DNA from: Eucalyptus grandis
Taxonomy: Eukaryota > Streptophyta > Magnoliopsida > Myrtales > Myrtaceae
Assembly: GCF_016545825.1 (NCBI RefSeq)
Contig: NC_052618.1
Coordinates: forward strand, 20,349,561 to 20,413,560
Direction: 5' to 3'
DNA: 64,000 nucleotides
Position numbers and translations under genes: made by a program. The notes under the pieces are model-generated. The model saw nothing but the letters and a program-made list of their open reading frames with translations. It was not told the DNA's origin and did no database searches. Shown piece by piece: positions 60,947-64,000 of the stretch (position 1 is the stretch's first letter; the number at the start of each line of letters is the position of its first letter).

Positions 60947-61715
60947 AGCGCATTTGGTAACGATTATGTTCCCTAGAATAATTTCTGATCATAAATTATT
61001 ATTTTTTATTTTGTTCCCACGAATAATTTCCGAACATTTTAAGCTGTTTGGTAATTGTCCAAAATTTCAATTCTGAAATAGAATTCTGTTTAGTACTATG
61101 CTCAAAATTTCTACTACAAATCATTTTTTTATATTTTAAAATAATTTTATTACTTTTTCCTTTTTTCTTTTCTTTTTTTTTCTTTTCTCTCTCCTACTCT
61201 TCTTCTTCAAATGGCCAATCACCGGTTCGACAATCGACTAGACGAGGGCTGGCGACCTCATCAGAGCTTCGTTGACCCTCATCGGCCAAGCCTCGCCGGT
61301 CGCTAGGCGAGCCTCGTCAATGGCTAGGCTTGCCTCCAGTGAGCTCGCCGAACCTCGCCCTGGCTTAGTGAGCCTTTGGCGAGCTCGCCGGACCGATTGC
61401 TGGCGACTGGCAGCGATGGCTAGTGGACGGTAGTGGATAGCAATCGCGGCGGTGGATGAAAAAGAAGAAAATGGAAGAAGAAGAAAAGAAAAGAGAAGAA
61501 TAAGAGAAAATATAGGCTTGATTTTAAAATTGTTCCCGGGAATTAGAATCAACTTTTTTTTTTTATTCTTGATTATGTTCTAAATTTACTTCCGGGAACA
61601 AAAAAATAGAAATTTGTTCTTGAGAACAAAAAATTTACCAAACACGATTTTACTCCAAAACTACTTGAACAAAATAATATAATTTGGCACTATTTGGATG
61701 ATTATCAAACATGCC
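60947..61715. mobile_element. MITE-like DNA element with GC-rich core
   Basis: The left edge gcgcatttggtaacgatta and the right edge gatgattatcaaacatgcc are imperfect inverted repeats (shared TTTG(g/a)TAA core). Subterminal 'ttccctagaataatttct' and 'ttgttcccgggaattagaat' stretches resemble the ends of the Harbinger element at 5592. The core (61205-61440) is GC-rich with gcgagcctcgtc type repeats. I could not fix the target duplication, so superfamily is open (PIF/Harbinger or hAT). Confidence 0.6.
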
Positions 61716-61755
61716 ATATATGTATTGAGGCATGGGAGTTGTCTCTATCCACTAA

Positions 61756-62520
61756 GACTACGTTTGGTCGTCTGGATTTTTAACCAGGATAGGACTGAAT
61801 ATGATAGGTTATGAAATCCTGAGATTTTTCTATATCTTATCCACAGTTTAGTAAATCACATTATTAAAGTCGGATATATTCACATCCTACCATGTGTATT
61901 TTTTTTTTTAATATAAACGACATATCATTGTAAATGAACCTAAAAGTTCATAAACAAAGATGGTAAAAATTTCTTGTGATACTATTCCTTAATTTTATTT
62001 TATTTTATTTTTCCTCTTTTTTAAATTATTTTCTTTTTTATTTCTTTTTCCCCTTTCATCATTCTTTAATAAAATTTTATCAAATAGTAAATTGTACTAA
62101 CATACTTAAAAATACAAAAATACCTCAAATATATATAATAAATATAACTGTATAATTTATAGATTGAATGTTTATTATAATATAGAATTAAAGTTCAATA
62201 TATAAATTAAAATAACATTAAATAAAAATATAATTTTTAATTTTTAATTTTTAATTTCTTAAATTAGAATTCAGATATTTTTATATTGAAATGTAATTTT
62301 AATTTTGTTAATTTAATAAGTTTGTTATTCGAGAAAAATAATTTTCCTATTATAAATATTAGAAATCATATACGCCTTTATCCTACTTCTCCCATGGGAT
62401 AATTTTATCCGGCTTATATTCTGTTCTATTCGACTTTATTTTATTCTAAACAAGCACCAAACATAGGATAAGATAAATCATATCCCATCATGAATTTTAT
62501 CCTGACTACCAAACGTAGCC
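61756..62520. mobile_element. Tourist-like MITE (PIF/Harbinger type)
   Basis: The element runs from GACTACGTTTGGTcGTCtGGAT to ATCCTGACTACCAAACGTAGCC, imperfect inverted repeats of about 22 bp, and is flanked by TAA at 61753-61755 and 62521-62523. TAA duplication plus such repeats is the signature of PIF/Harbinger MITEs. The interior is AT-rich and non-coding. Confidence 0.85.
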
Positions 62521-62769
62521 TAAATGTTTAATGCTTAGAGATGTCGAGATTCACAGGAGGTTTAAATGGAGCATTTTAAGGACTTGCTCAAGTCCAAACC
62601 TTACAAGAGGTCCATAGGTGCTATACTTTTGGAGGCTTTCAAGCTATCACTATCATTGAGAATTTAGCATCTTGGGATATAAGGGTTGGCAAAAGATTCA
62701 GATGGAGCATTTTCAAAGACCTTCTCTGGTCCAATTTTTAAAAATATAGTGGCTAGGGCGTGAGTAGTC

Positions 62770-63027
62770 TTTGTCCTCCACGAAAATTGACTCGCCCTTT
62801 TTTCCCTCCATGAATTAGTTCAAGATCACATGCAAAAGGCCCAACCACATTTTTATTGGAGTAGAATGGGCTCACCACACTTCTGGCCACATGGGGGTGT
62901 CAACTTGGATCTTAAAACACAGGTAGTGCAAATCGTGAGCAACATGAAGTAACTATGGCTCAATCCAAAAATCCATTAGAAGTGTTAGATTTTATAAAAA
63001 TATTCAAAGGGGTAGCTAGTGTTAGGT
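62770..63027 (+). repeat. Direct repeat copy 2 (about 250 bp)
   Basis: This is the partner of 59975-60215. Shared blocks include tttgtcctccacgaa, tccctccatgaattagttcaagatc, gtgtcaacttggatctta, aagtaactatggctcaatcc and ggtagctagtgttag. The copies lie about 2.8 kb apart with the minisatellite between them. Confidence 0.85.
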
Positions 63028-64000
63028 CATGTTTGATTCAGCATTTGGAAGGAGCTTTTGGACTCTAAGGGGGTTTGGTTGAATACAAACATATTTGGTT
63101 CGATTTTTTGGAGGACTTTGGCAAGATACAATTGCATCTCCAAATGGCTCTAAGAGCATTTAGCTTAAAGCAGCTCCTAAAATCTTTTGGGAAGTTACAT
63201 CTTTAGAATGCAAGTCCCATTACTATTGACATGTATTGTTCATCTTCTCCAGAGAAACGAACAAAGGCTGATGATCGCTGGCCAAGGGGTTGCTTGTGAA
63301 AGGGCTAGTACGCACACCTAGAGGGGGGTGAATAGGTGTAAATAAAAATTTATTCGCAAGACTTAATAAAATAAATTGCCTTTTAAAAGATTGGCTAAGG
63401 ATGTAAACGACTTTGAATGATTCTATAAAAAAATTATATAAAGCAATGAGATAAGGAGTTAAGGAAAGAGAATTGGAACACAAGATTTATAGTGATTTGA
63501 CTTAATCCAAACCTACGTCTACTCTCCCACGCTGACAACCCACTGACTGAATTCCACTATAAATCAAAAGAGATTATACAGCTTGTGATCTTAGACTTCC
63601 TCAGTGGAGAGTCTTAGCTAGTCTCTTCACAAAGTCTCACTATAGGTGCGTTTGGGAAGACTTTTGGGGAAAGTCTTTTGAAAAATGCAAAAACCTTTAA
63701 GTTGAAGATATTTTCTAAAATACAAACTGTGTTTGGTTAATTATACTTTGAAAGCACATTTGAAGTACCTTTGGGCAAAATGGTGTTTAGGGGTTCAAAA
63801 AGAGCTTTGATGATAAAAAAAATTATCAAAAGAAAAAAAAATTGACTAGTGAGGACAAGTGGCCGCTGGTGAGGCAGGTGGCCACCGATGGCCTTAAGCA
63901 GCTGGCCACCAGCGAGGTAGGGGACCCCCAGCGGCCCTTCACGGAGGTTGGCCAACCCAGATCTGCGTCCGTCGAAGGTTGCGCGAACTCGCGGCGACTG
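63028..64000. other. Repeat-derived flank; no gene recognised
   Basis: Motifs such as 'gaggggggtgaataggtg' (63320-63340) and 'ggtgcgtttgggaagactttt' (63645-63665) look like parts of dispersed repeats or MITE ends. 63840-63960 is GC-rich with 'tggccaccagcgaggt' repeats, like the core of the element at 60947. Nothing codes for a known protein. Confidence 0.45.

Larger units (their letters stand above)
60430..62760 (+). repeat. Minisatellite of about 115-145 bp units, interrupted by two MITEs
   Basis: Phase points at a 'ccttttaa(a/g)gac(a/t)tgctcaag' motif fall at about 60492, 60636, 60752 and 60894, and again at 62570 and 62700. Each unit also has 'cttatgaggaggtc', 'gaggcatgag', 'ctcta(c)ccctgagggttt' and 'aacatctagggatg' blocks. 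Two inserted elements (about 60947-61715 and 61756-62520) separate the fourth and fifth units. Confidence 0.75.

Noticed and set aside
60430..62760. Regularly spaced repeats that might suggest a CRISPR-like array
   Set aside because: Units are over 110 bp, diverged and without constant short repeats or spacers; this is a plant minisatellite.

Overview
This window is plant nuclear DNA. It has spliced genes with GT-AG introns, a type II MADS-box gene, a plant lectin receptor kinase relic, and many nested plant transposable elements (Ty3, Ty1, LINE, PIF/Harbinger, hAT, SINE). It is a eudicot. The GC-rich 'gcgaggctcgcc' style filler inside some MITEs reminds me of Myrtales (for example Myrtaceae), but that is only an impression.

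Layout. 1-19620 is one stack of nested insertions. An old LINE on the + strand, of which only the RNase H end is visible, is cut three times: by a Tat-type Ty3 element (minus strand; internal part 1-4630; its 5' LTR is split into 4631-5591 and 12475-13754), by a related solo LTR (13848-15781), and by a solo LTR of a Tekay-like family (16079-19483). A 6.9-kb PIF/Harbinger element (5592-12471, TAA target duplication) sits inside the Tat LTR. 21666-23439 is a hAT-like element that carries a fragment of an N-acetylglutamate synthase gene with an intron kept. 24576-27107 is a dead L-type lectin receptor kinase gene (minus strand), with a Ty1/copia solo LTR in its kinase domain (24936-25695, AAAAG duplication) and tandem duplications at both ends. 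27400-34750 is repeat-rich and has no gene I can recognise: AT-rich tracts, a triple SINE array, microsatellites and an LTR remnant.

The one gene that looks intact is a seven-exon MADS-box gene of the AGL17/ANR1 type on the + strand (34970-58397, 235 codons plus stop). Its intron 1 (4.1 kb) holds a decayed Ty3 integrase fragment. Its intron 2 (17.3 kb) holds a complete 11.8-kb Tekay-like Ty3 retrotransposon in the opposite orientation (42032-53829), with 3.4-kb LTRs, a GCGCA target duplication, tRNA-iMet primer site and polypurine tract. The element has one frameshift and two substitutions at key catalytic motifs, so it is probably non-autonomous now.

58700-64000 holds the 3' flank of the MADS gene, a few exon-like minus-strand pieces, and a minisatellite (roughly 115-145 bp units) interrupted by two MITEs and flanked by two copies of a ~240-bp segment. 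No tRNA, rRNA, CRISPR or prokaryotic features are present. I see no clearly new biological system. The most notable items are the gene-fragment capture by the hAT element, the MADS gene that spans a full retrotransposon, and the multi-level nesting that can be ordered in time.
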